DNA of 64,000 bases from DASXKD01 sp963734725 (lineage in GTDB: Bacteria > Actinomycetota > Actinomycetes > Streptosporangiales > Streptosporangiaceae), in the NCBI GenBank assembly GCA_963734725.1, contig CAVTIX010000022.1, positions 1 to 64,000 of the forward strand, given 5' to 3'. Both the position numbers and the translations under genes were made by a program. The notes beneath the pieces were generated by a model. The model was not told where the DNA came from and made no database searches. It saw only the letters and a program-made list of their open reading frames with translations. Below, piece by piece: positions 34,703-44,200 of the stretch. Each line of letters starts with the position of its first letter. Within the stretch, counting starts at the first letter, position 1.

Positions 34703-36262
34703 GTGTCCCCGAGTCATGCTTCCTCCCCGCAGCGGCGCACCGTCAGCCTGGTCACTCTCGGCTGCGCGCGCAATGAGGTCGACTCCGAGGAACTCGCCGG
34801 GCGGCTCGAAGCCGCCGGCTGGAACCTGACCGACCGCGACGAGGCCAGCGTGGTGCTCGTCAACACCTGTGGTTTCATCGAGGCCGCTAAGCAGGAGTCC
34901 ATCGCCGAACTGCTGGACGCCAGCGGCTCGCCGGCCAAGGTCGTCGCGGCCGGCTGCCTCGCCGAGCGGTACGGCACCGACCTGGCCGAGGCGCTGCCCG
35001 AGGCGCAGGTGCTGAGCTTCGACGACTACGCCGACATCGGCGCCCGGCTGGACGCGGTCCTCGCGGGCGAACGGCGGCCTGCGCACCAGCCTCGGGACCG
35101 GCGGCGGCTGCTCCCCATCGCCCCGGCCGGGCGGCGCGGGGCGGCCGCAGGCCACGTTCCGGGTCATGGCATCCGCAGCCCGGCGCCTGACGGCGCCGGG
35201 GCGGCTTCTGGTGTCCGGGGTCCTGCGTTTGGCGCTCCCGGTTCCGGAGGGTCCGGCATTCCAGACCTCCCGCCCGGCGTGGCGCCGGCGTCCGGGCCCC
35301 GGGTGCTGCGGCGCAGGCTGGACGGCGGGCCGGTGGCCCCGCTCAAGATCGCCTCAGGCTGTGACCGGCGCTGCTCGTTCTGCGCGATCCCGGCGTTCCG
35401 CGGCGCCTTCCTGTCCCGCCCCCCGGCCGACCTGATCGCCGAGGCGGAATGGCTGGCCAGCCAGGGAGTGCATGAGCTGCTGCTGGTCAGCGAGAACTCC
35501 ACGTCCTACGGCAAAGACCTGGGCGACCTGCGGCTGCTCGACGAGCTGCTGCCCGCCCTGGCAGCAGTCCCCGGCATCACCCGGATCCGGGTCAGCTACC
35601 TCCAGCCAGCGGAACTGCGCCCGGGCCTGGTCGAGGTGATGACCTCCACCCCCGGCGTCGCGCCTTACTTCGATCTGTCTTTCCAGCACGCCAGCGGCCG
35701 GGTGCTGCGCGCCATGCGCCGGTTCGGGGACGGGCCGCGGTTCTGCGCGCTGCTCGACCAGATCCGGCAGGCCAGCCCGCAGGCCGGTGTCCGGTCCAAC
35801 TTCATCGTCGGGTTTCCCGGCGAGACGCCGCAGGACGTCGCGGAACTCGAGGAGTTCCTCTCCCAGGCGCGCCTGGACGCCATCGGCATCTTCGGCTACT
35901 CCGACGAAGACGGGACCGAGGCGGCCTCGCTGGGCGGCCAGCTCGGCCCGGCCGAGATCGCGCGCCGTGCCGACGACCTCTCCGACCTGGCGGAGGAGGT
36001 GATGGCCCAGCGCGCCGCCGACCGTTGCGGTGAAACCGTCGAGGTGCTTATCGAAGAACAGCTTGGCCCTGGCCGCTACCAGGGCCGGGCCGCGCACCAG
36101 GCGCCCGAGGTGGATGGGGTGACGACCGTGCGGTCGCCGGCCCTCCTGGCCGTGGGTGACATGGTCAGCGCCGTGGTGGTCGAGTCCGAGGGGGTGGACC
36201 TGGTCGCTGAGGCCCGCCTCAGCGCCCCGGCCGGGGCATCGGCGCAGGCGAGGATGCGGTGA
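34703..36262 (+). CDS. rimO: Ribosomal protein uS12 methylthiotransferase RimO
   Basis: A radical-SAM enzyme adding a methylthio group to an aspartate of ribosomal protein S12. 519 aa. The N-terminal UPF0004 domain carries three cluster cysteines (LGCARNEVDSE, NTCGFIEAA, AAGCLAERYG). The radical-SAM cluster is C-x3-C-x2-C in SGCDRRCSFCAIP near residue 220, and a TRAM domain closes the protein. Between the first two domains is an expanded Gly/Pro/Arg/Ala-rich linker of about 80 residues (from about 122 to 205), longer than usual. PgsA follows 39 bases later. Confidence 0.94.
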   Translation: MSPSHASSPQRRTVSLVTLGCARNEVDSEELAGRLEAAGWNLTDRDEASVVLVNTCGFIEAAKQESIAELLDASGSPAKVVAAGCLAERYGTDLAEALPEAQVLSFDDYADIGARLDAVLAGERRPAHQPRDRRRLLPIAPAGRRGAAAGHVPGHGIRSPAPDGAGAASGVRGPAFGAPGSGGSGIPDLPPGVAPASGPRVLRRRLDGGPVAPLKIASGCDRRCSFCAIPAFRGAFLSRPPADLIAEAEWLASQGVHELLLVSENSTSYGKDLGDLRLLDELLPALAAVPGITRIRVSYLQPAELRPGLVEVMTSTPGVAPYFDLSFQHASGRVLRAMRRFGDGPRFCALLDQIRQASPQAGVRSNFIVGFPGETPQDVAELEEFLSQARLDAIGIFGYSDEDGTEAASLGGQLGPAEIARRADDLSDLAEEVMAQRAADRCGETVEVLIEEQLGPGRYQGRAAHQAPEVDGVTTVRSPALLAVGDMVSAVVVESEGVDLVAEARLSAPAGASAQARMR

Positions 36263-36301
36263 CCACGCGGGGCGCCGGGCACTGGGTCCGGCGGAGCGCC
36301 G

Positions 36302-36916
36302 GTGACCGCGAAGGCTGAGCCGCCTTCCCCGGACCTGGCGGGGGCGGTGGCGCCTGAGCCCGGGCTTGTGAACCTGGCCAACGCGCTGACGGTGATCCGC
36401 CTGGTCCTGGTCCCGGTGGTCGTGGCCTGCCTGCTGGCCGGCGGCGCGGGATGGCGGGTCGCGGCGTTCATCGCGTTTGGCACGGCCTCGGTCACCGACC
36501 TGCTAGATGGCCGGATCGCCCGCAGCCGAGGGCTGATCACCGACTTCGGCAAGATCGCTGACCCGATCGCGGACAAGGCCCTCACCGGCGCGGCACTGGT
36601 GACCATGTCATACCTTGGCTGGCTGGCCTGGTGGGTGACCGTGGTGATCCTCGCCAGGGAGGTCGCCGTGACCGGGCTGCGGTTCTGGGTGATCCGCCGT
36701 GGCGTGATCGCCGCGAGCCGGGGCGGGAAGCTCAAGACGCTGCTCCAGGTGCTGGCGATCTCGCTGTACATGCTGCCCGGGGTGCCGGAATGGCTGCGGG
36801 AGGTGGTGATGGCCGCGGCCGTGGTGGTGACCTTGGCCACCGGCGGCGACTATGTGGTCCGGGCCATCCGGCTGCGTCGCAGGCCGGCGCCGGACCAGGT
36901 CCGCCAAGCGCCGTGA
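36302..36916 (+). CDS. pgsA: CDP-diacylglycerol-glycerol-3-phosphate 3-phosphatidyltransferase
   Basis: An integral membrane enzyme forming phosphatidylglycerophosphate. 204 aa with five or six helices. The CDP-alcohol phosphotransferase motif D-G-x2-A-R-x8-G-x3-D-x3-D is complete in DLLDGRIARSRGLITDFGKI followed by ADPIADK. The GTG start at 36302 is 39 bases after rimO. It is part of the rimO-pgsA-cinA-clgR gene series found in actinobacteria. Confidence 0.92.
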   Translation: MTAKAEPPSPDLAGAVAPEPGLVNLANALTVIRLVLVPVVVACLLAGGAGWRVAAFIAFGTASVTDLLDGRIARSRGLITDFGKIADPIADKALTGAALVTMSYLGWLAWWVTVVILAREVAVTGLRFWVIRRGVIAASRGGKLKTLLQVLAISLYMLPGVPEWLREVVMAAAVVVTLATGGDYVVRAIRLRRRPAPDQVRQAP

Positions 36917-37070
36917 GGTGCGCCTGGCGCGGCGTGACGTGGTCCCGGCCGCCGTGACGTGGCGTTCTCCGGCGCGGCGTGCCTCCGGCGCGACGGGTGA
37001 CCCGCGCGGGCGATGTGAGGCGCCGGCGCGGCGTGAGGTGCTCCCCGTCCGGCCGCCCGCGCCGCAGGCC

Positions 37071-37568
37071 ATGATGGGTCCTGTGCATCCTCCCGGCGAA
37101 CTGGCGGCCCAGATCGTCAGCGTGCTGGCGGAGCGGGGGCAGACGCTGGCTACCGCCGAGTCGCTCACCGGCGGGCTGCTCGGCGCGGCGATCACCGCCG
37201 TCCCCGGCGCGTCCACGGTGTACCGGGGCGGAGTCATCGCCTACGCCACCGAACTCAAAGCCGTGCTTCTGGGTGTCCCTCAGGACCTGCTGGCACGGCA
37301 CGGCCCGATCCATCCCGGCGTGGCCGCGGCCATGGCCGCGGGCGCCCGCGGCCGGCTCGGCGCCACCTGGGGCCTGGCCACCACGGGCGTCGCCGGGCCC
37401 GACCCGGCCGACGGGTTTCTCCCAGGTACCGTGCATATCGCGGCCAGCGCTGGGCCGCCGGCCACCCGTAGCCTGGCCCTGGTCGGCGACCGGGATCGGG
37501 TCCGCCGGGACACCGTCGATCGAGCTCTGCGGCTGCTTTTTGAACTGCTTCGGGAAGATGCTTCCTGA
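37071..37568 (+). CDS. cinA: CinA C-terminal-type nicotinamide-nucleotide amidohydrolase
   Basis: Deamidates nicotinamide mononucleotide in the pyridine nucleotide cycle (PncC activity of the CinA C-terminal domain). 165 aa, single domain: TLATAESLTGGLLGAAITAV, GGVIAYATELK and GLATTGVAGPDPADGFLPGT are the signature blocks. Starts at 37071, 37074 or GTG 37083 are all possible. The 150-base gap before it carries degenerate GGCGCGGCGTGA motifs and no gene. Confidence 0.9.
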   Translation: MMGPVHPPGELAAQIVSVLAERGQTLATAESLTGGLLGAAITAVPGASTVYRGGVIAYATELKAVLLGVPQDLLARHGPIHPGVAAAMAAGARGRLGATWGLATTGVAGPDPADGFLPGTVHIAASAGPPATRSLALVGDRDRVRRDTVDRALRLLFELLREDAS

Positions 37569-37575
37569 TTACAGT

Positions 37576-37606
37576 GTTACGTCTGCAGGATCACAGGCGT
37601 TACGTC
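37576..37606. promoter_or_regulatory. GTTACGTC direct repeat upstream of clgR
   Basis: GTTACGTC occurs at 37576-37583 and 37599-37606, 23 bases apart and each preceded by ACAG. It lies within the likely promoter of clgR, so it may be an operator for autoregulation or another factor. It does not match a recognised ClgR box. Confidence 0.35.
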
Positions 37607-37697
37607 ATCAGCGAACACGGCTCGGCCCGCTCTCCCCGAGTGTCGGTGAGGGCAGGTACCGTGGGAATGGCCAGACTCTTCGCGAAGGGAGCGCGAC

Positions 37698-38153
37698 ATG
37701 GTCCTGCTTCGTCACTTGCTTGGTGACGCGCTGCGGCGGCTGCGCCTGCGCCAGGGTCGTACCCTCCGCGAGGTGTCCGCTGCTGCCAGGGTGTCCCTGG
37801 GCTACCTGTCCGAAGTCGAGCGCGGCCAGAAGGAGGCGTCTTCGGAACTTCTCGCGGCGATCTGCGGCGCGCTGGAAACCCCGCTGTCTCAGGTCTTCCG
37901 CGAGGTGTCGGACAACTTCGCCCTGGCCGAGCTGCAAAGCGAGCCGGTCCTTTCCGGTACCAGGGAGCCGTCGCTGCAGCCTGCCGGCAACGGCGCGCTC
38001 GCGAGCAGCCCAGCGGTCCCGTTCACCGGCGCCGTGCCTGCCGGGCTCAACCTGGCTGCCGCCTCCGAGCTCGGCGATGGCGCCAAGCTGGGCGACGGCG
38101 CCGAGCCGGTCATCGGAACCATCAACCTGCCCAGTGGCCGTCAGGCCGGCTGA
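37698..38153 (+). CDS. clgR: ClgR-like XRE-family transcriptional activator
   Basis: A 151-aa regulator with an N-terminal HTH (residues 10-65: LRLRQGRTLREVSAAARVSL, GYLSEVERGQKEASSELL), which is the ClgR consensus, and a variable tail. ClgR activates clp protease and other stress genes and is itself degraded by Clp. Its usual Clp-recognised C-terminal Ala-Ala is replaced here by Ala-Gly. Position after pgsA-cinA supports the assignment. GAAGGGAG lies before the ATG. No pspA-like gene follows. Confidence 0.85.
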   Translation: MVLLRHLLGDALRRLRLRQGRTLREVSAAARVSLGYLSEVERGQKEASSELLAAICGALETPLSQVFREVSDNFALAELQSEPVLSGTREPSLQPAGNGALASSPAVPFTGAVPAGLNLAAASELGDGAKLGDGAEPVIGTINLPSGRQAG

Positions 38154-38253
38154 CGACGACGTGGCCCGCCGCATCCGCGACATCACCGACATGGTGCCGG
38201 TGTAGTTGCGACAGGGTTAGCCTGCCGGCCTGAGGACTGGCTCAGCCTGCTCG

Positions 38254-39285
38254 TTGTCCTTCGGCCAACTGCGCCGTAAGTCCTCAGCCCAGCAGATCGT
38301 ATCCTCGTCCCACCAGGATCTCGGCGGTGCTTCCGGCGCGTTCGGCGCCTATGGCACAGTCGTGCCTGTGCCGCTGGACGATCTGCCGGACTGGCTCCCG
38401 GCTTGGTGTGCAGACCATCTGGGCGGCGAGCCTGTCGGCGTGCTGTTCCAGCTGCGACAGGTCTCGATGGTGTTCGGCCTCCGGTTGGCCGGTGGTACGG
38501 ATGTCGTGGTCAAGGCGCGCGCCGATGATGGCCGGGCGGTGTCGTGTGTCGCGGCGCAGGCCCGGTTGGCTGAGCGCGGGTTTCCGTGTGCCCGGCCGCT
38601 CACGCCGGTGGCCGGTGTCGGTTCGCTGGCTGTGCACGCCGAGGAGTTCCGGCCCGGCGGCGAGGTGTTGCGCGGGGACTCGCCGGAGGTGGCCGTGCGC
38701 TGCGCGGAGGTGTTCGCGCGGCTGATCGCCGAACTGGCCGGCGTGACCGTCGCGCCGCCGCTGCCGAATCCGCCTTGGGTGCGCTGGGACCACGCCGATT
38801 CCGGGGTGTGGCCGGCGATCGGCTGCCTCGGTAACCGGGACCAGGGCACGGTGCCCGCCTACGTCGTGGACACCGCCGTGCGGGCCCGGGGGCGGCTACT
38901 GGCCGCCGGCCTGCCGTGCGTGCTGGGCCACGGCGACTTCGAGGCGCAGAACCTCCGGTGGCACGGTCGGGAGGTGTGGGCGGTGCACGACTGGGACAGC
39001 CTGGCGTGGCAACCGGAGGCGGCCCTGGCAGGAGCGGCGAGTGGGGCGTTCTCCAGCGCCGGGCCGCCCACGCTGGCGCCGATCGAAAGCTCCGAGGCGT
39101 TCCTGGTGGCTTATCAGGACATTCGGGGGCGATTGTTCACCGCCGCGGAGCAGGAGATCGCATGGGCGGCCAGCTTGTGGATGGCGGCGTACAACGTATG
39201 GGAGGCACTGCACGGCGACGCCCCGTTGTCCGGCGATGCGCTCCGGGCACAAGCAGCCGAACGCCTCCGCCGGGCTAACGCGTAA
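38254..39285 (+). CDS. APH-family phosphotransferase
   Basis: A second small-molecule kinase of the APH fold, unrelated in detail to the one at 1774. The catalytic loop is GHGDFEAQN and the metal-binding Asp is in AVHDWDSLAW; VVVKAR carries the ATP lysine. The N-terminus is uncertain: TTG 38254 gives 343 aa, but GTG 38362 or 38368 would start directly before the conserved LDDLPDWLPAW. The substrate is unknown. It converges with the Rrf2 regulator, with only 29 bases between. Confidence 0.75.
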   Translation: MSFGQLRRKSSAQQIVSSSHQDLGGASGAFGAYGTVVPVPLDDLPDWLPAWCADHLGGEPVGVLFQLRQVSMVFGLRLAGGTDVVVKARADDGRAVSCVAAQARLAERGFPCARPLTPVAGVGSLAVHAEEFRPGGEVLRGDSPEVAVRCAEVFARLIAELAGVTVAPPLPNPPWVRWDHADSGVWPAIGCLGNRDQGTVPAYVVDTAVRARGRLLAAGLPCVLGHGDFEAQNLRWHGREVWAVHDWDSLAWQPEAALAGAASGAFSSAGPPTLAPIESSEAFLVAYQDIRGRLFTAAEQEIAWAASLWMAAYNVWEALHGDAPLSGDALRAQAAERLRRANA

Positions 39286-39314
39286 CAGGAGCGGGGCTCG
39301 GCTGTGGCGGGTTG

Positions 39315-39773
39315 TTAGGCCCAGGCGCGAGGGTCGTTGGTGAGTTCGCGGACGCGCTCGGGGAGTTCGCCGGTGACGATGTGCTCCAGGGTCACCTCAT
39401 CGAGGATGGCCCGCTCGTTGGCGCGCAGGGCGATCCAGACGCTCTGCAGCGGTTCCGCCACGCCGATGTAGCCCAGATTCTCCGGGCGCTCCCCGCGCAC
39501 TCCGACAAGCTGTCCGTCCACGGCTCGGATGATGTCCGCGAGTGAGATCTCGGACGCGGGCCTGGCCAGCCAGAATCCCCCCTCCGGGCCACGCTGGCTG
39601 CGCACCAGGCCGGCCCGGCGGAGCTGGGTGAGGATGGCCTCGAGGAACTTCGCCGGGATGTGCTGCGCCCGTGCCAGCTGCTCGGCCGTGGTGTGCTCGC
39701 CGCTGGTCGCGGCCAGCTCCACGGCCGCGCGCAGGGCGTAATCAGCACGGGCAGACAGTCTCATGCCCAGCAT
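39315..39773 (-). CDS. Rrf2-family transcriptional regulator without cluster cysteines
   Basis: A 152-aa winged-helix protein: MRLSARADYALRAAVELAA and RAGLVRSQRGPEGGFWLARPA are diagnostic of the family. Rrf2 members such as IscR, NsrR and RsrR bind Fe-S clusters through cysteines; this one has none, so it resembles the CymR-like group that senses by protein or small-molecule contact. An ATG nine bases inside is an alternative start. It is divergent from the P450 gene with an 89-base gap, a plausible target. Confidence 0.85.
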   Translation of the reverse strand: MLGMRLSARADYALRAAVELAATSGEHTTAEQLARAQHIPAKFLEAILTQLRRAGLVRSQRGPEGGFWLARPASEISLADIIRAVDGQLVGVRGERPENLGYIGVAEPLQSVWIALRANERAILDEVTLEHIVTGELPERVRELTNDPRAWA

Positions 39774-39849
39774 TATGACCCTTTTGATGGGGTGAATGGT
39801 GCACAGGGCGGTCCGGCACGCCGTGTGCCGGTAGTCGGCGAAGGCCGGA

Positions 39850-39855
39850 TACCGT
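39850..39855 (+). promoter_or_regulatory. -10 element TACCGT, leaderless start of the P450 gene
   Basis: TACCGT lies seven bases before GTG 39863. Because it overlaps the alternative GTG at 39854, it argues for the later start. Confidence 0.5.
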
Positions 39856-39862
39856 GGTCAAA

Positions 39863-41125
39863 GTGACCTTCCGCGACCAGGCCGGACGGGATCATCCCGC
39901 CCCACGCCCCGACCTGTTTCCGCTGGGTGCGGCCATATCCTTGGCCGATCTCGACCACGACCCGCACCCCTGGCTGGCCCGCCTGCGGGACACTGAGCCG
40001 GTCTCCTGGCTGCCCGCCTTGAGCGGATGGCTGGTAACCAGGCACGACCTCGCGGTCGGGGTCATGCGAGACAGCACCACGTTCACGGTGGACGACCCGA
40101 GGTTCACCACGGCCCGGGTCGTGGGTCCCAGCATGCTGTCCCTGGACGGCGCCGCACACGGCCGGCACCGGGCCGGCTTCACCAAGGGCTTCGGGCGTGG
40201 TGAGATCCACGCCCGGCTGGCCGCGTTCGTCACGGCCGAGGCGGACCGACTGGTAGCGGCCATGCGCCCGGCCGGGGCCGCCGATGTCCGGCGCAGCCTG
40301 GCCGGCCCGCTGGCCGTGGCGGTCGTGGCGGAGGCGCTCGGCCTTGGCGACACCGACCCCAGGACCGTGCTCGACTGGTACGCGGCGATCGTGGGCTCGG
40401 TGTCGGCCCTGGCGGGCGAGCACGGTTCGCCCGGGACCGGGACGGGCAGCCTGGATCAGGTCGTCACGGCAGGGGCTGAAGCGTTCGGGTCGCTCAGCGC
40501 CCGGCTTTCCGCAGTGATCGGCTCGGCGGACGGCCGGGACTCGCTCCTGGCCGCCGCCGGGCGGACCAGCCCGGACGGCGCGGCGATGGGACTGAACACC
40601 AGTGAGGTCATCTCCAACGCCGCGGTGATCATGTTCGGCGGCATCGAAACCACCGAGGGCATGATCAGCAATGTGATCCTGCACCTGCTGGGCCATCCAA
40701 GCCAACTGGCGCTGGTCTACGAGGACCCCGGCCTGGCGCCGAACGCGGTCGAGGAATCCCTGCGGCTTGAGCCTGCGGCCGCCGTGGTGGACCGCTACGC
40801 CACTCGCGATGTCACCCTCGGCGGGGCCGCGATCCGCCGGGGCGATCTGGTCACCGTTTCGCTTGCCGGCGCGGGCCGCGATCCTGCGGTGTTCACCGAT
40901 CCGGGCACATTCGATGTGCGCCGCCCGAACGCCCGGCTGAACCTCGCGTTCGCGCACGGCCCGCACTTCTGTCTGGGGGCGCACCTGGCCCGGCTGGAGG
41001 CGCAGGCAGCGGTCCGCGCCGTGCTCACCCTGCCCGGGCTGCGCCTCGACCCCGGGCACCCGGCTGCGCCCCGTGGCCTGGTGTTTCGCAAGCCACCCGA
41101 GTTGCGCGTGCAGTGGGCCATCTGA
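39863..41125 (+). CDS. Cytochrome P450
   Basis: A 420-aa soluble bacterial P450 monooxygenase. The haem-thiolate Cys370 is in FAHGPHFCLGAHLARLE. The K-helix ExxR is in EESLRLEP. The oxygen-activation helix reads MFGGIETTEGM, with Glu in place of the common Asp-Thr pair start, a frequent bacterial variant. No ferredoxin or reductase gene adjoins, so redox partners are elsewhere. The substrate is unknown. The Rrf2 gene is its divergent neighbour and may control it. Confidence 0.92.
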   Translation: MTFRDQAGRDHPAPRPDLFPLGAAISLADLDHDPHPWLARLRDTEPVSWLPALSGWLVTRHDLAVGVMRDSTTFTVDDPRFTTARVVGPSMLSLDGAAHGRHRAGFTKGFGRGEIHARLAAFVTAEADRLVAAMRPAGAADVRRSLAGPLAVAVVAEALGLGDTDPRTVLDWYAAIVGSVSALAGEHGSPGTGTGSLDQVVTAGAEAFGSLSARLSAVIGSADGRDSLLAAAGRTSPDGAAMGLNTSEVISNAAVIMFGGIETTEGMISNVILHLLGHPSQLALVYEDPGLAPNAVEESLRLEPAAAVVDRYATRDVTLGGAAIRRGDLVTVSLAGAGRDPAVFTDPGTFDVRRPNARLNLAFAHGPHFCLGAHLARLEAQAAVRAVLTLPGLRLDPGHPAAPRGLVFRKPPELRVQWAI

Positions 41126-41219
41126 TCACCCGATGCGCCGCCGCGGCCATGCTGCGGCCGCGCGCCCGGCTGCAGCAGCGGTGGCTCGCCGCGCAACAGT
41201 AGCCAGCGATGTGGCCTGG

Positions 41220-44200
41220 TCAGCGGCGCAAGCGCAGGCCACGAGGAGTCGGCCGGAACCCGGCGTCGGCCAGCGCTTGGGCCAGGGGAGTGTCGTACAC
41301 CCCGGTGCCGTCCGCTCGTTCCACGGTGAGACGGCCGAGCGCCCCGCCCCGGACGGCCTCGGCGAGCCCCACAGCAGCCGGGACCAGTATCTCCGGGTCG
41401 CTGGTCCACGACAGCAGCGTCTTGCCGCCGCGCTCCACATACAGCACGAGGTTCCCGCCGGACAGCACGACCAGGGCCCCGGCCTTGCGTCCGGGCCGGT
41501 GTGCACCGGGGACCTCGCCGGGGCGGGCCGGCCAGGGCAGCGCCGAGCCGAACGCGTTCGCCGGGTCGGCTGCCGCGAGCACGGTGATGGGCGGCCCGGC
41601 CTCTCCCGCGGCTGCGTCGCTCCCGGGGCTCCCGCTACCCCAGGCGCCTTCACCAGCCCCGGGGCCGCCGCTCCAGGCACTCCCGCCATCTCCGGGACCA
41701 CTGCCGCCTCGGCTCCTTCGATCAGCTCCGGGTCCGCTGCCGCTCCAGGCATTCCCGGAAGCCCCCGGACCGCTGCCACCCCAGGCATTCCCGGGAGCCC
41801 CATGGGCGCTGCCGGTGGGCGGCGGTGGCTCGCCCGGCCAGAGCGGCCGGTCCCCGCCCACGGCGTGCCCGCCAGCACCGGGCTCAGGCTCGTCGGGCCC
41901 GGCCCCATCGGGCCCGCTCTTGCCGCTCCTGCTGTCCGCGCCTGCGCCGTACCCGCTCCCGCTATCCGCGCCTGCGCCGTACCCGCCCCTGCTATCCGCG
42001 CCTGCGCCGTACCCGCTCCCGCTGTCCACGCCCCCGCTGTAGCCGCTCCCGCTGGGCAGGCCCTCTGCCGCCGCCTCCTGCGCCGTGGCGATGGCGCGCA
42101 TCCGGTTGACCGCACCGGGCAGGGCGAACTGCGCCGCGCCCAGCCCTTCGACGAAGTAGCCGCGCCGGCACTGACCGGCTTCTTCCATTGCGCGGAGCAC
42201 CGGGTACACCGCGCCAAACCCGCCGGGTACCCGCTCAGCCACCACGGACCCGCGAGTCACGATGCCGTGCCGGTCGAGCAGGGCCTGTGCGACGGCGTGC
42301 AGGCGGCGGGTGGGATCGGGATCCTGGTCTGCCAGCAACGACCACCGCCCGGTCACCGTCGGCGGCCCGGTCCTGGTGGGCACCACCGGCCGGCCGTAGC
42401 CGCGCCTGCGCGCCCCGATCCGGCCCGCGCGGCCTGGCCCGCGCATGCTGCCCGGGAGCGCCGCGCCACCGCCCGGCCCGCCCGATGCCGTGCCCGGGCC
42501 ACGGCCCGCCCCGTTGACGGGGAGACCGGCGCCCGCGACCGGATCCCCGGCTGCCGGGACGGCCTGCCGCCCCGGCGGCACGCCGTCGAACACCGGCCGC
42601 CCCGTGCCGAGGACCGTCCGCAGCGGCGCCAGCGTGTCGTTGGTCAGCCGCCCGGCCCAGACAAGGTCCCAGACCGCCGCGGCCACGGCCATGTCGGACA
42701 GCCCCCGCCAGTCATGGTCTTTGAGCATCGCGGCAACCCGGTCGGCGATCATGCGGAAGAACAGGCCGCCGCCACCCTCCAACACCGTCAGGATGGCGTC
42801 GTGCACCGGGGTCATCGTGATCTCAGCCGGCGGGGGCAGCAGCAGCGGCGCCGCCTGGGCGGGCGCAAGGACCACCCAGCCGTCCCCGCCGGGCAGCCCG
42901 CCCGCGCCAGACCAGACGACTTCCCCAGCCGCGGTCAGTTCATCGAGCACGGCAGGCTGATAGCCGGGCACCCGGCCCGGGAGCACGAGAGTCTCCAGCG
43001 CGGAGGCGGGCAGCGCCGCCCCGGCGAGCTGGTCGACCGCGTCGAAGACGGCGTCCGCGCTGGCCGGGCGCCAGCCGCGCGCCGTCCTTCCGCCCGCGCC
43101 GCGGCGGGGGTTCCCGGCGGGCTGGCCCGCGTTCTGCCAGGCAGGCAGGAAGGCCGCCAGCGCCTCCGGCGGCGCGGGCTCTACCTCTTTGCGTAGCTTG
43201 GCCAGGCAGCGGCGGCGCAGCAGGCGCAGCACCTCCGCGTCACACCACTCGGTGCCCCGGCCGCCGGGCACGAACTCGCCCTCGACCACCCGGTGCTCCG
43301 CGGCGAGGCGGCGCAGGGCGCCGGTGATCACGGCCATGCCCAGCCCGTAGCGCTTGGCCGCCGCCTGCGCGGTGAACGGCCCGTGGCAGCGCGCGTACCG
43401 CGCCACCAGATCGCCGAGCGGGTCGGGCACCGGCTCGGCGAACGCCGCGGGGACGCCCGGGGGCAGCGGCACGCCGAGCGCGTCGCGCAGCCGCCCTGCG
43501 TCTTCGATGGCCGCCCACCGCTCCTCACCGCCGATCCGCACCTCGATCGCCCGGCGTGAGGCGTCCAGCTCAGCTAGCCATGCCTTGGCGTTGTCCGGCT
43601 CGGCGCAGCGCTGCGCCACCTCCTCCGCCGACAGCGGCCCGATGACCCGGAGCAGGTCGGCCACGGCCTCCAGGCTGCGGCAGGCGCGGTCGGCCGCGAG
43701 CCGCTGAAGCTCGGCCTCCACCTGGCTCACGACCGCCGGGTCGAGCAGTTCCCGCAGGTCCGCCTGGCCGAGCAGTTCGGCCAGGAGAGAGGAGTCGAGG
43801 GCCAGCGCCTGCGCCCGGCGCTCGGCCAACGGCGAGTCGCCTTCGTACATGAACGCGCCGACGTAGCTGAACAGCAGCGACCTCGCGAACGGCGACGGCG
43901 CCGGGGTCTCCACTTCGACCAGCCGGACCTTGCGGCTGGCCAGGTCGCGCATCAGGCCGGCCAGGGCAGGCACGTCGAAGGTGTCCTGCAGGCATTCGCG
44001 GACGGTCTCCAGCACGACCGGGAACGTGCCGTACTTGGAAGCCACGGCAAGCAGCTGCGCCGAGCGCTGCCGCTGCTGCCACAGCGGGGACCGCCGTCCC
44101 GGGCGGCGGCGCGGCAGCAGCAGCGCCCGCGCCGCGCACTCGCGGAACCGGGAGGCGAACAGCGCCGACCCGCCAAGCTCCGCGGTGACGATCGGCTCCA

